Shown here: positions 27,859-38,023 of the stretch, in pieces
How the letters are laid out: every line of letters starts with the position of its first letter
Numbering within the stretch: the first letter of the stretch is position 1
Assembly: GCF_013426895.1 (NCBI RefSeq)
Contig: NZ_AP023174.1
Location: 1,488,001 to 1,552,000, forward strand
DNA length: 64,000 nucleotides
DNA from: Paraburkholderia largidicola
Lineage (GTDB): Bacteria; Pseudomonadota; Gammaproteobacteria; Burkholderiales; Burkholderiaceae
Direction: 5' to 3'
Notes under the pieces: generated by a model
Databases searched by the model: none
What the model was told of the DNA's origin: nothing
What the model saw: only the letters and a program-made list of their open reading frames with translations
Position numbers and translations under genes: made by a program

Positions 27859-28133
27859 GCTTGGGGGTATATGCGTTTTAATATATAGATAAGAAACCGT
27901 CAAGGGTGGGATACCCGCAAACCACGCAGCGGCGCGGCTTTGGCGGAATTTTGGCGGCTCGACTGAGCGGGGCGATTTCGGTATCGTCGATCGGCTGCGG
28001 TAGCACGACGCGCGCGTCCGGGGCCGGAATTTCGAGCGGAATTGAACTGGGATTCAAGCGGGATTCGAGCAGGACCCAAGCGGGGAGCGCGCGATGCCGC
28101 GTGCCGCCAGCCACACGCGTAATACGGAACAAC

Positions 28134-29747
28134 ATGAGCGACACATTGACAGGCGGCCCGACGGGCGGCAGCACACACGCAGACGGCGCAAACCGTAGCG
28201 ACGGCGCCACACCGCGTCTCGCGCTGACGGGCATCAGCAAGCAATATCCTGCAGTTCGCGCGAACGACGACGTCACGCTGATCGTCGCGCCGGGCGAAAT
28301 TCATGCAGTGCTCGGCGAAAATGGCGCGGGCAAGAGCACGCTGATGAAGATCGTCTACGGCGCGGTGCGGCCGGATGCAGGCGAGATCCGCTGGGAAGGC
28401 GAACTCGTCGACATCGCGAACCCGGCGGCGGCGCGCAAGCTCGGCATCGGCATGGTGTTTCAGCATTTCTCGCTGTTCGAGACGCTGACGGTCGGCGAGA
28501 ACATCGCGCTCGCGCTCGACGAGCCATTCGATCTGAAGGTGCTGGGCAAGCGCATCCGCGAAGTATCGGCGGAGTACGGGCTCGACATCGATCCGCAGCG
28601 CCACGTGCACAGCCTGACGGTGGGCGAGCGCCAGCGCGTCGAAATCGTACGCTGCCTGTTGCAGAATCCGCGTCTGCTCATCATGGACGAGCCGACCTCG
28701 GTGCTGACGCCGCAAGCCGTGCGCAAGCTGTTCGCGACGCTGCGCCGGCTCGCGTCGGAAGGCTGCAGCATCCTCTACATCAGCCACAAGCTCGACGAAA
28801 TCCAGGAACTCTGCGACACGGCGACCGTGATGCGCGGCGGCAAGGTGACAGGCCGCGTGACGCCGCGTGAAGAGACGCATGCATCGCTCGCACAACTGAT
28901 GGTCGGTCACTCGCTGCCCGATTACGAGCGCCGCGCGCACACGCCGGGCGACGTGTTGCTCGACGTGAAAAATCTTTCATCTGCCAGCGATGATCCGTTC
29001 GGCACGTCGCTCGACGATGTGTCGTTCGGAGTGCATGCAGGTGAAATATTCGGCATCGCGGGCGTATCGGGCAACGGTCAGGCGGAACTGCTGGTCGCGC
29101 TCTCGGGCGAACACAAAGGCAATCGCGCGGATGCCGTGACGATCTGCGGCAAGCCCGCGGGCAAGCTGAGTGCTGCCGCACGCCGCAAACTGGGCTTTGC
29201 ATTCGTGCCGGAAGAGCGGCTAGGGCGCGGCGCGGTGCCCGCGATGTCGCTCGCGGAAAACGCACTGCTGACGGCGCATCGGCAACAGATGGTGCGCTCG
29301 GGCTGGATCAACGCGGGCGCGATGCGCGCGTTCGCGAAGCGCTGCATCGAATCGTTCGACGTGCGTTGCGGCGGCGAAGGCGCGCTCGCGCAGAGCCTGT
29401 CGGGCGGCAATCTGCAGAAATTCATCGTCGGCCGCGAAATTCTGCAGGCGCCGAAGGTGCTGGTCGTCGCGCAGCCGACCTGGGGCGTCGACGTCGGCGC
29501 GGCTGCTTTCATCCGGCAGCAGTTGCTCGACCTCTCGGCGCGCGGCGTGGCGATTCTGGTGATCTCCGAAGAACTCGAGGAACTGTTCGATATCTGCGAC
29601 CGGATCGCCGTGATCGCGCGCGGGCGCATGTCGCCGACACGCAAGACGGGTGATACGAACGCGGAAGAGATCGGCCGCTGGATGGCCGGGCTGTTCGGCG
29701 ATCGCGAGAGCGCACCGCCGTCGGCGGGGCAAGCGGCGCATGCATGA
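28134..29747 (+). CDS. ABC transporter ATP-binding protein, BMP/nucleoside type (two ATPase domains)
   Basis: A 537-residue double ATPase, as in sugar (RbsA-like) and BMP-type nucleoside importers. The first domain has Walker A LGENGAGKSTLMKIVYG, signature LTVGERQRVEI and Walker B LLIMDEPTSVLT. The second has a degenerate Walker A (GVSGNGQAELLVALSG), signature LSGGNLQKFIVGREI and the RVLVV-type Walker B VLVVAQPTWGVDVGA, where the Glu is replaced, as is common in this family. The ATG at 28134 is preferred; a longer frame would start inside the promoter region. It is first of four genes with two permeases and a BMP-type binding protein. The substrate is probably a nucleoside or purine base. Confidence 0.93.
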   Translation: MSDTLTGGPTGGSTHADGANRSDGATPRLALTGISKQYPAVRANDDVTLIVAPGEIHAVLGENGAGKSTLMKIVYGAVRPDAGEIRWEGELVDIANPAAARKLGIGMVFQHFSLFETLTVGENIALALDEPFDLKVLGKRIREVSAEYGLDIDPQRHVHSLTVGERQRVEIVRCLLQNPRLLIMDEPTSVLTPQAVRKLFATLRRLASEGCSILYISHKLDEIQELCDTATVMRGGKVTGRVTPREETHASLAQLMVGHSLPDYERRAHTPGDVLLDVKNLSSASDDPFGTSLDDVSFGVHAGEIFGIAGVSGNGQAELLVALSGEHKGNRADAVTICGKPAGKLSAAARRKLGFAFVPEERLGRGAVPAMSLAENALLTAHRQQMVRSGWINAGAMRAFAKRCIESFDVRCGGEGALAQSLSGGNLQKFIVGREILQAPKVLVVAQPTWGVDVGAAAFIRQQLLDLSARGVAILVISEELEELFDICDRIAVIARGRMSPTRKTGDTNAEEIGRWMAGLFGDRESAPPSAGQAAHA

Positions 29748-29812
29748 ACTGCCGTTCATGAATTGAAGCGCTCCCGAATGCAACTGCAGAGACAACATCG
29801 ACAACACGCACA

Positions 29813-30913
29813 ATGATTCTTCCGTATCGACTCGAAGCTCGCACGACGCCATCGCGAACGATGCAGCTTGCCGTGCCGCTGATCGCCGCACTTCTCACGC
29901 TCGTGATCGGCTTTCTGATTTTCAGCCTCGTCGGGCGTGATCCGGCGCAGGCGATGGCCGCGTTTTTCATCGAGCCGCTGTCGAGCGTCAACGGCTGGGC
30001 GGAACTACTGCTCAAGGCGTCGCCGTTGTGCCTGATCGGACTGGGCCTGGCCATCGGCTATCGCGCGAATGTCTGGAACATCGGCGCCGAAGGGCAGATG
30101 CTGCTCGGGGGCATCGCGGCGAGCGGCGTTGCGATCTATTTCGATCAGGCGACAGGCTGGTGGATCTTGCCGACGATGATGATCGCGGGCGTGCTGGGCG
30201 GCATGGCGTGGGCCGCGATTCCCGCGCTGCTCAAGAGCCGTTTCAACACCAACGAGATTCTCACGAGCCTGATGCTCACCTACGTCGCCACGCAGTTGCT
30301 GATCTATCTCGTGAGCGGCCCGTGGCGGGACCCGCAGGGTATGAACTTCCCGCTCTCTGAAATGTTCTCAGGCGACGCGCTGTACCCGACTTTCTACGGC
30401 GACTGGCATTGGAAATTTCTGAAGGGCACGCGGTTGAACGCGTCGATTTTCGTGACGATTATCGCGATCCCCCTCGTCTGGCTCTTCATGCGCAAGAGCT
30501 TTGCGGGCTTCCGGATGAAGGTTGGCGGTCTTGCGCCGCTGGCCGCGCGCTATGCAGGCTTTTCGGACAAGAAGACGATCTGGACGTCGCTGCTGATTAG
30601 CGGCGGGCTCGCTGGACTCGCCGGCATGGGGGAGATCTCCGGTCCGATCGGCCAGTTGCAGGCGACGTGGTCGCCGGGCTATGGCTTCACGGCGATCATC
30701 GTGGTGTTCGTCGGACGGTTGCACCCAGTCGGCATCGTGCTCGCCAGTCTGCTGATGGCCTTGCTGTACCTCGGCGGCGAGGCCGTGCAGACGTCGATGC
30801 AACTGCCGCAGGCGTTGTCGGGCGTGTTCCAGGGGCTGCTGCTGTTCTGTCTGCTGGGCGCGGACCTGTTCGTCAACTATCGCGTGCGCCGTCGCGGCAT
30901 CGCGGCATCGTAA
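29813..30913 (+). CDS. ABC transporter permease (nucleoside/BMP type, YufP-like)
   Basis: A 366-residue permease with about 9-10 helices. Typical family stretches are LKASPLCLIGLGLAIGYRANVWNIGAEGQMLLG, RFNTNEILTSLMLTYVATQLL and GYGFTAIIVVFVGRLHPVGI. It lies 65 bp after the ATPase gene and 25 bp before the second permease. These pairs form the membrane channel of BMP-type importers such as those for guanosine and other purine nucleosides. The first in-frame ATG is used; the initial 16 residues are polar, so an internal Met start (MQLAVPLIAALL) is also possible. Confidence 0.92.
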   Translation: MILPYRLEARTTPSRTMQLAVPLIAALLTLVIGFLIFSLVGRDPAQAMAAFFIEPLSSVNGWAELLLKASPLCLIGLGLAIGYRANVWNIGAEGQMLLGGIAASGVAIYFDQATGWWILPTMMIAGVLGGMAWAAIPALLKSRFNTNEILTSLMLTYVATQLLIYLVSGPWRDPQGMNFPLSEMFSGDALYPTFYGDWHWKFLKGTRLNASIFVTIIAIPLVWLFMRKSFAGFRMKVGGLAPLAARYAGFSDKKTIWTSLLISGGLAGLAGMGEISGPIGQLQATWSPGYGFTAIIVVFVGRLHPVGIVLASLLMALLYLGGEAVQTSMQLPQALSGVFQGLLLFCLLGADLFVNYRVRRRGIAAS

Positions 30914-30938
30914 AACCGCCGGATTCAGAGCAAATTTC

Positions 30939-31868
30939 ATGGATATTCAACAAGCCAGCGCGCTCACGTCGAGTGCCGTCGTCGCCGCGATTCCGCTGAT
31001 GTTCGCAGGCGTCGGCGAACTCGTCACTGAGAAGTCGGGCGTGCTCAACCTCGGCGTCGAGGGGATGATGCTGATGGGCGCCGTGACGGGGTACGCGGTG
31101 ACGGCCGTCACGGGCAACCCGTGGCTCGGCGTGCTCGCTGCGATCGGCGCGGGCATCGCGATGTCGCTGCTGTTCGCGTTTCTCGTGCTGTCGATGCTCG
31201 CGAACCAGGTCGCCACCGGGCTTTCGCTGACGATTTTCGGCATTGGCCTGTCGGCTTATGTTGGCAAGCCGTACACGTCGGCGGCCGTGCGGGAGTCGAT
31301 CGGTACGTGGGTGATTCCGGGCCTCTCGAAAATTCCCGTGCTGGGACCTGCACTATTCAGCCTGACGCCGCTCGACTATCTCGCCTTCATCATGTTCGGC
31401 GTCGTCGGCTGGTTCCTGTATCGCACGCGCGCCGGACTCGTGTTGCGGTCAGTGGGCGAGTCGCCGCAGGTCGCGCATTCGGTCGGGTTTCCCGTGATCG
31501 GCGTGCGCTATGGCGCGACGCTGTTCGGCGGCGCGATGGCAGGGCTCGCGGGCGGTTACTACTCGATCGTCAACCTGCACTTGTGGCAGGAGCAGTTGAC
31601 TTCAGGGCGTGGCTGGATCGCGCTGGCGCTCGTCGTATTCGCGACGTGGCGTCCGGGGCGGCTGTTGATCGGTGCACTATTGTTCGGTGCAGTGACGGGC
31701 CTGCAGTTTTATGCACAGGCGATCGGCGTTCCCGTGCCGACGCAGTTTCTTGCGATGCTGCCATACGTCGCGACCGTCGTCGTTCTCGTGCTGATCTCGC
31801 GCAATCCGAACACGATTCGCCTGAATGCGCCCGCGTCGCTCGGCAAGCCGTTCTTCGCGGCGGGCTGA
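30939..31868 (+). CDS. ABC transporter permease (nucleoside/BMP type, YufQ-like)
   Basis: A 309-residue permease with about 8-9 helices and the family segments AIPLMFAGVGELVTEKSGVLNLGVEGMMLMG and ANQVATGLSLTIFGIGLSAYVG, with VRYGATLFGGAMAGLAGGYYS further on. It partners the upstream permease. The spacing and order (ATPase, permease, permease, binding protein) are standard for this importer class. Confidence 0.93.
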   Translation: MDIQQASALTSSAVVAAIPLMFAGVGELVTEKSGVLNLGVEGMMLMGAVTGYAVTAVTGNPWLGVLAAIGAGIAMSLLFAFLVLSMLANQVATGLSLTIFGIGLSAYVGKPYTSAAVRESIGTWVIPGLSKIPVLGPALFSLTPLDYLAFIMFGVVGWFLYRTRAGLVLRSVGESPQVAHSVGFPVIGVRYGATLFGGAMAGLAGGYYSIVNLHLWQEQLTSGRGWIALALVVFATWRPGRLLIGALLFGAVTGLQFYAQAIGVPVPTQFLAMLPYVATVVVLVLISRNPNTIRLNAPASLGKPFFAAG

Positions 31869-31945
31869 GCGCGGCGCCTGGCAACGCGTGACAGTGCATG
31901 TCAGTTCATCAAGTAAAAACATCTGATTCAACGACAGGAGAAAAC

Positions 31946-33040
31946 ATGAAGAAAAGAACCATGCTGCGCGCACTGGCGCTGGGCGCCGCGACGCTGGCGA
32001 CAGGGGGTGCGCTGACGCAGAGTGCACAGGCCGCCGATGTGCCCGGCGTCGCGTTCGTGTATCTCGGCAATCCCGGGGATGCAGGCTGGACGTACGCGCA
32101 CGATCAGGGCTCGAAGGAAGCGGAAGCGAAGTTCGGCAACAAGATCAAGATCACGCGTGTCGAGAACGTGCCCGAGTCCGCTGACTCGGAGCGCGTGTTT
32201 CGCGATCTGGCGAACAAGGGCAACAAGATCATCTTCGGTTCGAGCTTCGGCTTCCAGGACTTCGAGCTGAAAGTCGCGAAGGACTTCCCGGACACGGTCT
32301 TCCTGCACGCGACGGGCTACAAGAAGGCAGCGAACTTCGGCACGTACGACGTGCGCATGTATCAGGGTGCCTATCTGGCAGGCGTCGCCGCTGGCTACGT
32401 GACGAAGACGAATACACTCGGTTTCGTCGCCTCGGTGCCGATTCCTGAAGTCGTCCGCAACATCAATGCTTACACGCTCGGTGCGCGCTCGGTGAATCCG
32501 AAGGTGCACACGAAGGTCATCTGGATCAACAGCTGGTTCGATCCGGGCAAGGAAAAGCAGGCAGCCGAAACGCTGATCGGCCAGGGCGCGGACGTTCTGC
32601 TGCAGAACACCGATTCCAGCGCGACGCTGGCAACGGCTGCGGAAAAGCATGTGCATGCATTCGGCTGGGACTCGGACATGAAGAAATTTGGTCCGGAGGC
32701 CCACCTGGGTTCGGTCGTCGCGCACTGGGGCGTGTACTACACGGCTGCAATCCAGCAGGTGCTAGACGGCAAGTGGAAGAACGATCCCGTCTGGTGGGGC
32801 ATTCCGCAAAAGGCGGTCAATCTCGAAGACATGAATACTTCGGCGATTCCGGCCAATGCAATGAAGGACGTCGACGCGAAGCGCACGCAACTGGCCAGCG
32901 GCAAGTGGGATGTGTTCACGGGCCCGATCAAGGACCAGACGGGTGCAGTGAAGGTGCCTGCCGGCAAGACGCTGGCCGATCCTGAACTGCAGCGTCTGAA
33001 CTGGTATGTCGAAGGCGTGGACGGTTCGTTGCCCAAGTGA
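31946..33040 (+). CDS. BMP-family substrate-binding protein of the purine/nucleoside ABC transporter
   Basis: A 364-residue periplasmic binding protein. The signal peptide reads MKKRTMLRALALGAATLATG and runs to QSAQA-ADVPG, with a probable AxA cleavage site and no lipobox, so it is soluble rather than a lipoprotein like PnrA/TmpC. Family motifs are VAFVYLGNPGDAGWTYAHDQG, NKGNKIIFGSSFGFQDF and YKKAANFGTYDVRMYQGAYLAGVAAG, with VLLQNTDSSATLATAAEK beyond. GACAGGAG lies 5 bases before the ATG. The DAGWT motif and the Asp/Phe residues contact the purine base in related proteins. A terminator follows. Confidence 0.93.
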   Translation: MKKRTMLRALALGAATLATGGALTQSAQAADVPGVAFVYLGNPGDAGWTYAHDQGSKEAEAKFGNKIKITRVENVPESADSERVFRDLANKGNKIIFGSSFGFQDFELKVAKDFPDTVFLHATGYKKAANFGTYDVRMYQGAYLAGVAAGYVTKTNTLGFVASVPIPEVVRNINAYTLGARSVNPKVHTKVIWINSWFDPGKEKQAAETLIGQGADVLLQNTDSSATLATAAEKHVHAFGWDSDMKKFGPEAHLGSVVAHWGVYYTAAIQQVLDGKWKNDPVWWGIPQKAVNLEDMNTSAIPANAMKDVDAKRTQLASGKWDVFTGPIKDQTGAVKVPAGKTLADPELQRLNWYVEGVDGSLPK

Positions 33041-33128
33041 TGCACTGCATTTAAATGCGTGCGGCCCGAGAGGAATGACTTTCGTGGTTGACGCGTAGCA
33101 CATGCATCTTCGCGTCGATGCGATCACT

Positions 33129-33168
33129 AAAAGCTGCATCCGGCGTTGTGCCAGGTGCAGCTTTTTTC
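33129..33168 (+). terminator. Terminator of the ABC importer operon
   Basis: Stem AAAAGCTGCA / TGCAGCTTTT with T tail, about 90 bp after the binding-protein stop. Confidence 0.85.
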
Positions 33169-33248
33169 TTGGTTGCGAGAATTACGCCGACTGCGGGCCG
33201 CATGCTTCATGTAACTCACTGCAGGCGGTATCGCCCAGCGGCTCGCCC

Positions 33249-33458
33249 TCAATCGTCGATGCGCAATCCCACCTTTAGCGTCACCTGCCAGTGCGAGACC
33301 TTGTTGTCTTCGATGTGACCGCGCGTTTCGGTGACCTGGAACCAGTGCAGGTTGCGCAGCGTTTTACCGGCTTTTTCGATCGCGCACCGGATCGCATCAT
33401 CGCTCGACTTCGTTGACGAACCCGTTAGCTCGATTTGCTTGTACACATGGTCGCTCAT
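33249..33458 (-). CDS. Dodecin (flavin-storing protein)
   Basis: A 69-residue protein of the dodecin family, small dodecamers that bind flavins and buffer them. The sequence VYKQIELTGSSTKSSDDAIR, the conserved Trp in LRNLHWFQVTETRGHIED and HWQVTLKVGLRID are clear. The Trp and Gln of WFQV stack on the isoalloxazine ring in known dodecins. It is a single gene with a GGAGG-type ribosome-binding site (GGAGGTAAATC before ATG), convergent with the ABC importer operon. Confidence 0.95.
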   Translation of the reverse strand: MSDHVYKQIELTGSSTKSSDDAIRCAIEKAGKTLRNLHWFQVTETRGHIEDNKVSHWQVTLKVGLRIDD

Positions 33459-33646
33459 GATTTACCTCCTGATGGTCCAAAAAGTATAGGCAATGCCAGT
33501 TGCGTGGCGAACTCGAATGCATGTCGCACATCGTGTGCCCGGCATGCTGCGACGCGATGCGGCCGGTATCATGGACGGTTGACATGTCGTCAGTGGCCGG
33601 CGCATGCAATCCGATGCGTGCAGTGCATCAAATGGAGGAGAGAGAA

Positions 33647-34540
33647 GTGGAGATCGGTTTTTGCGGACCGGGTTTGATGGGCGCTCCGATGATCCGGCAT
33701 CTGCTGGGTGCAGGTCATGGAGTGCAGGTGTGGAATCGCACGCGCGCGAAAGCGGAAGCGCTAGTGCCGGACGGCGCGACGGTCGCGTCGAACCCCGCCG
33801 AACTTGCCGGCCGGGCTGAAGCGATTTTCCTGTGCGTACTGGACGCGGCCGCTGTCGAAGAAGTCGTGTTCGGTGCGAACGGCATCGTGCAAGGGGTGCT
33901 CGACGGGAATGGCGATAGCCCCGTGCGCTGGATCGTCGATCACGGCAGCATTCCGCCGTCTGCGACGCGCGCGTTCGCCGCGAGGGCGGCCGAAGCGGAC
34001 ATCGGCTGGATCGACGCGCCCGTCTCGGGCGGCGTGGCGGGCGCGATCGCCGGAACGCTCGCCGTGATGGCGGGCGGCGAGGCCGCCGATGTCGCGGCCG
34101 TCACGCCCGTCATTGGGGCCTATGCGGCGCGCGTCACGCACATGGGCGCCGCGGGAGCCGGGCAAACCACCAAGCTGTGCAATCAGGCAATCGTGACTTC
34201 GACGGTCGCGGCCATCGCTGAAGCCGTCAGCCTCGCGCAGCGCAGCGGCATCGACGCCGCGCGTCTGACGCAGGCGCTTGCGGGCGGCTGGGCCGACTCG
34301 GTGCTGCTGCAGACCTTCGTGCCGCGCATGACGCAGTCCGGTCAGCCGCCGATCGGCGCCTTGAGCACGTTCCAGAAGGACGTGGACACGATTGCCGCGG
34401 CCGCATACGAAACAGGCACTCCAATGCCGGTTTCGGGCACAGTGCAGCAACTGTTGCGACTCGGTGCAGCGATGGGGTTGGCGGATGCAGATTTGTCCGG
34501 TTTCATCGACGTGTTGCACACGCCGCGTAAAAAAGGGTAG
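33647..34540 (+). CDS. NAD(P)-dependent beta-hydroxyacid dehydrogenase (3-hydroxyisobutyrate dehydrogenase-like)
   Basis: A 297-residue oxidoreductase: Rossmann motif IGFCGPGLMGAPMIRHLL at the start, the substrate loop DAPVSGGVAGAIAGTLAVM and the catalytic Lys in AGQTTKLCNQAI, as in 3-hydroxyisobutyrate, tartronate-semialdehyde and glyoxylate reductases. The GTG at 33647 is preferred: GGAGGAG lies just upstream, and this start puts the Rossmann motif at the N-terminus. An ATG 15 bp upstream would overlap that ribosome-binding site. Since glyoxylate is the end product of the allantoin operon, a tartronate semialdehyde or glyoxylate reductase role is possible but unproven. Confidence 0.88.
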   Translation: MEIGFCGPGLMGAPMIRHLLGAGHGVQVWNRTRAKAEALVPDGATVASNPAELAGRAEAIFLCVLDAAAVEEVVFGANGIVQGVLDGNGDSPVRWIVDHGSIPPSATRAFAARAAEADIGWIDAPVSGGVAGAIAGTLAVMAGGEAADVAAVTPVIGAYAARVTHMGAAGAGQTTKLCNQAIVTSTVAAIAEAVSLAQRSGIDAARLTQALAGGWADSVLLQTFVPRMTQSGQPPIGALSTFQKDVDTIAAAAYETGTPMPVSGTVQQLLRLGAAMGLADADLSGFIDVLHTPRKKG

Positions 34541-34638
34541 CAGGGCGCTCGCGGGGGTCCCGGAGCACGGCGCGCGTGACGCGATAACCTGCTAAAATAC
34601 TAGGTTTTTCGCCGATCTATCATTCAAAGGGACGCGCC

Positions 34639-36231
34639 GTGCTGTCTACCGCCAACATCACCATGCAATTCGGGCCGAAGCCCCTGTTCGAGAACATCTC
34701 GGTCAAATTCGGCGAAGGCAACCGCTACGGCCTGATCGGCGCGAACGGTTGTGGTAAGTCGACGTTCATGAAGATTCTGGGCGGCGATCTGGAGCAGAGT
34801 TCGGGCAACGTGATGCTCGAGCCGAACGTTCGTCTGGGCAAGCTGCGTCAGGACCAGTTCGCGTACGAGGACGTGCGTGTGCTCGACGTCGTAATGATGG
34901 GCCACACGGAAATGTGGGGGGCGATGACCGAGCGCGACGCAATCTACGCGAACCCGGAAGCCACCGACGACGACTACATGCACGCGGCCGAACTGGAAGC
35001 AAAGTTCGCCGAGTACGACGGCTACACAGCCGAAGCGCGCGCGGGTGAACTGCTGCTCGGCATCGGTATCTCGATAGACCTGCACAATGGTCCGATGAGC
35101 AACGTCGCGCCGGGCTGGAAGTTGCGCGTGCTGCTCGCCCAAGCGCTGTTCTCGAAGCCGGACGTACTGCTGCTCGACGAACCGACCAACAATCTGGACA
35201 TCAACTCGATCCGCTGGCTCGAAGACGTGCTGAACGAGTACGACTCGACGATGATCATCATCTCGCACGATCGACACTTCCTGAACCAGGTCTGCACGCA
35301 CATGGCGGACATGGACTACGGCACGCTGAAGGTCTATCCCGGCAACTACGACGACTACATGCTCGCGAGCACGCAGGCGCGCGAGCGTCAGCAGGCCGCG
35401 AACGCCAAGGCGAAGGAGCGGGTCGCCGACCTGCAGGATTTCGTGCGCCGCTTCTCGGCCAACAAGTCGAAGGCGCGCCAGGCAACCAGCCGTCTGAAGA
35501 TGATCGACAAGATCAAGATCGAGGAATTCAAGCCGTCGTCGCGTCAGAACCCGTTCATCCGCTTCGAATACGAAAAGAAGCTGCACAATATTGCAGTGGT
35601 CGCGGACAGCATTACGAAGAAGTACGACCGCACGATCTTCAACAACTTCAACCTCAGCGTGCAGCCGGGTGAGCGCATCGCGATCATCGGTGAAAACGGC
35701 GCGGGCAAGACGACGCTGCTGCGTTCGCTGCTCGGTAATCTGGGCGTCGACCACGGCTCGATCAAGTGGGCTGAAAACGCGAACGTCGGTTACATGCCGC
35801 AGGACACGTACGAAGAGTTTCCGGCCGACGTCACGCTGATGGACTGGATCGACCAGTACCGCAAGGAAGGCGACGACGAGCAGATGGTGCGGGGCACGCT
35901 CGGCCGCCTGCTCTTTAATGCAGACGACATCAGGAAGTCGGTGAAGGTGCTGTCGGGTGGTGAGAAGGGCCGCATGATCTGGGGCAAGCTGATGCTGGGT
36001 CGCCATAACGTGCTGCTGATGGACGAGCCGACCAACCACATGGACATGGAATCGATCGAATCGCTGCAGATCGCGCTGGACAAGTACGACGGCACGCTGA
36101 TCTTTGTTTCGCATGACCGTGAATTCGTGAGCGGTTTGGCGAACCGGATCATCGAGGTGAAGACGGATGGCACGCTGACCGACTTCGGCGGCAACTACGA
36201 AGATTTCCTTTCGAGCCAGGGCGTGCAGTAA
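34639..36231 (+). CDS. ybiT: ABC-F family ATPase, YbiT type
   Basis: A 530-residue soluble ABC-F protein with two ATPase domains and no membrane part, acting on the ribosome. First Walker [20 protein letters not shown] with Walker [14 protein letters not shown]; second Walker [19 protein letters not shown] with signature [11 protein letters not shown] and Walker [13 protein letters not shown]. The linker between the two (about 245-300, [20 protein letters not shown]) is the P-site tRNA-interaction motif. It starts with GTG after AAAGGG. Length and ends ([12 protein letters not shown]..., ...[13 protein letters not shown]) match YbiT. It is monocistronic with a terminator. Confidence 0.93.
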   Translation: MLSTANITMQFGPKPLFENISVKFGEGNRYGLIGANGCGKSTFMKILGGDLEQSSGNVMLEPNVRLGKLRQDQFAYEDVRVLDVVMMGHTEMWGAMTERDAIYANPEATDDDYMHAAELEAKFAEYDGYTAEARAGELLLGIGISIDLHNGPMSNVAPGWKLRVLLAQALFSKPDVLLLDEPTNNLDINSIRWLEDVLNEYDSTMIIISHDRHFLNQVCTHMADMDYGTLKVYPGNYDDYMLASTQARERQQAANAKAKERVADLQDFVRRFSANKSKARQATSRLKMIDKIKIEEFKPSSRQNPFIRFEYEKKLHNIAVVADSITKKYDRTIFNNFNLSVQPGERIAIIGENGAGKTTLLRSLLGNLGVDHGSIKWAENANVGYMPQDTYEEFPADVTLMDWIDQYRKEGDDEQMVRGTLGRLLFNADDIRKSVKVLSGGEKGRMIWGKLMLGRHNVLLMDEPTNHMDMESIESLQIALDKYDGTLIFVSHDREFVSGLANRIIEVKTDGTLTDFGGNYEDFLSSQGVQ

Positions 36232-36254
36232 GCGCTACGGCTGCGGCTTCGATT

Positions 36255-36284
36255 AAAACCCGCTTCTTGCGAAGCGGGTTTTTT
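36255..36284 (+). terminator. Terminator of ybiT
   Basis: AAAACCCGCTTC-TTGC-GAAGCGGGTTTTTT, a strong rho-independent terminator. Confidence 0.92.
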
Positions 36285-36400
36285 ATTGCCTGCTGCCGAC
36301 GGTTTTGTACCTTCGCGCCGACGCTTCTTACCTGTGTCCGATCGCGTCCTTTCCCCACGAGTAAAATGAAAAGACTATCCAGGAGACAGGACGCAAGACA

Positions 36401-37837
36401 ATGAAGACCTTCGAGCACTTCTACATCGACGGCAAATGGATCAAGCCGTGCGGCACAGGCACAATCGACGTGATCGACTCGGGCACGGAAGAAGTGATGG
36501 GCCGCATTCCCGAGGGCGTCGAAGCCGATGCCGAGGCGGCCATTGCCGCTGCCCGCGCTGCCTTCGACGGTTGGGCTGCTACACCGCCCAAGGAGCGCGG
36601 CGCCTACCTGCAAAAAATTGCAGACAATCTCAAGGCGCGCACCGATGAACTCGCGGGATACATCTGCGGCGAAGTCGGCATGCCGATCAAGCTCGCTCGC
36701 GCGATTCAGGTCGGCGGTCCCGTCTATAACTGGAATGCCTATGCGAAGCTCGCGGCTGAATTCCAGTTCGAAGAGCAGGTTGGCAATTCGCTCGTCGTGC
36801 GGGAGCCCGTCGGCGTCGTTGCCGCGATTACGCCGTGGAACTATCCGCTGAACCAGGTCACGCTGAAAGTAGCGGCCGCGCTTGCAGCCGGCTGCACTAT
36901 CGTGCTCAAGCCGTCGGAAGTCGCGCCGCTAAATGCATTCGTGCTTGCGGAAGCGATTCATGAAGCGGGACTGCCGGCGGGTGTGTTCAACCTGGTCAGC
37001 GGCTATGGTCCCGTGGTCGGTGAAGTGCTCGCGAGTCACCCATCCGTTGATATGGTGTCGTTCACCGGGTCGACGCGCGCAGGCAAGCGCGTGTCGGAAC
37101 TTGCGTCCGCGTCGGTGAAGCGGGTTGCGCTGGAACTCGGCGGCAAATCGGCGTCGGTCATTCTCGACGATGCCGATTTCGCTACGGCAATCAAGGGCAC
37201 GGTTGGCGCATGCTTTCTGAATTCGGGGCAAACATGCTCGGCGCATACGCGCATGATCGTGCCCGAATCCCGCTATGACGAAGCGCGTGAACTGGCGAAG
37301 AAGGCAGCTGAAGCATTTGTCGCAGGCGATCCTCGCGTCGAGACCACGCGTCTGGGTCCGCTGGCTTCCGCTGCACAGCAGTCTCGCGTGCAGCACTATA
37401 TTGCGCGGGGCATCGAAGAAGGCGCGGAACTCGTCACGGGCGGTGCCGGCATGCCGGAGGGCATCTCCAAGGGCTTCTTCGTGAAACCGACTGTGTTCGG
37501 CCGCGTGCATCCGAAGGCGACGATTGCGCAGGAGGAGATCTTCGGTCCGGTGCTGACCATCCTCACCTACAAGGACGAGGAAGAGGCCGTCCGCATCGCC
37601 AACGACTCGGTGTACGGACTCGGCGGCGCCGTATGGGCCGGCAGCGACGAGCGTGCAATGAGCGTCGCGCGACGCATCCGCACCGGGCAGGTCGATATCA
37701 ACGGCGGCGCATGGAACATGGCCGCACCGTTCGGCGGCTTCAAGCAATCGGGACATGGCCGCGAGAACGGCACATATGGGCTCGAGGAATACCTCGAGTA
37801 CAAGTCGATGCAGCTGAAGGTGAACAAGCCTGCATAG
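36401..37837 (+). CDS. NAD(P)-dependent aldehyde dehydrogenase
   Basis: A 478-residue enzyme of the ALDH superfamily, oxidising an aldehyde to the acid. The catalytic Cys279 is in [14 protein letters not shown], the general-base Glu in [14 protein letters not shown], and the cofactor loop [15 protein letters not shown] is present, as is [22 protein letters not shown]. The C-terminal [21 protein letters not shown] is standard. No neighbour suggests a particular substrate. The Shine-Dalgarno AGGA stands about 14 bases before the ATG. A terminator follows. Confidence 0.93.
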   Translation: MKTFEHFYIDGKWIKPCGTGTIDVIDSGTEEVMGRIPEGVEADAEAAIAAARAAFDGWAATPPKERGAYLQKIADNLKARTDELAGYICGEVGMPIKLARAIQVGGPVYNWNAYAKLAAEFQFEEQVGNSLVVREPVGVVAAITPWNYPLNQVTLKVAAALAAGCTIVLKPSEVAPLNAFVLAEAIHEAGLPAGVFNLVSGYGPVVGEVLASHPSVDMVSFTGSTRAGKRVSELASASVKRVALELGGKSASVILDDADFATAIKGTVGACFLNSGQTCSAHTRMIVPESRYDEARELAKKAAEAFVAGDPRVETTRLGPLASAAQQSRVQHYIARGIEEGAELVTGGAGMPEGISKGFFVKPTVFGRVHPKATIAQEEIFGPVLTILTYKDEEEAVRIANDSVYGLGGAVWAGSDERAMSVARRIRTGQVDINGGAWNMAAPFGGFKQSGHGRENGTYGLEEYLEYKSMQLKVNKPA

Positions 37838-37906
37838 ATTTGCGTGAGCGCGACAGAGGGCAGTTCATGTCGACGCGACGCGCTTAACCGCTGACGAAGC
37901 GCAATG

Positions 37907-37941
37907 AAAGCGCGTGTCGATAACCGGCACGCGCTTTTTGT
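37907..37941 (+). terminator. Terminator of the aldehyde dehydrogenase gene
   Basis: AAAGCGCGTG / CACGCGCTTT stem with TTTTTGTTT tail. Confidence 0.85.
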
Positions 37942-38023
37942 TTGACCTCACGCAAGATACTGCGTTGGCTAGTTGCGACCATCGAGGCTTTTCGTCGAAT
38001 CCCATCGACGACGGAGGCCTCTC

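Noticed and set aside
27948..27965. Second sigma-54-like site TGGCGG-AATTT-TGGCG before the purine ABC operon
   Set aside because: GG-N10-GC spacing is present, but the -24 and -12 elements both deviate in several positions.
34624..36114. 496-residue reverse open frame
   Set aside because: Antisense of ybiT.
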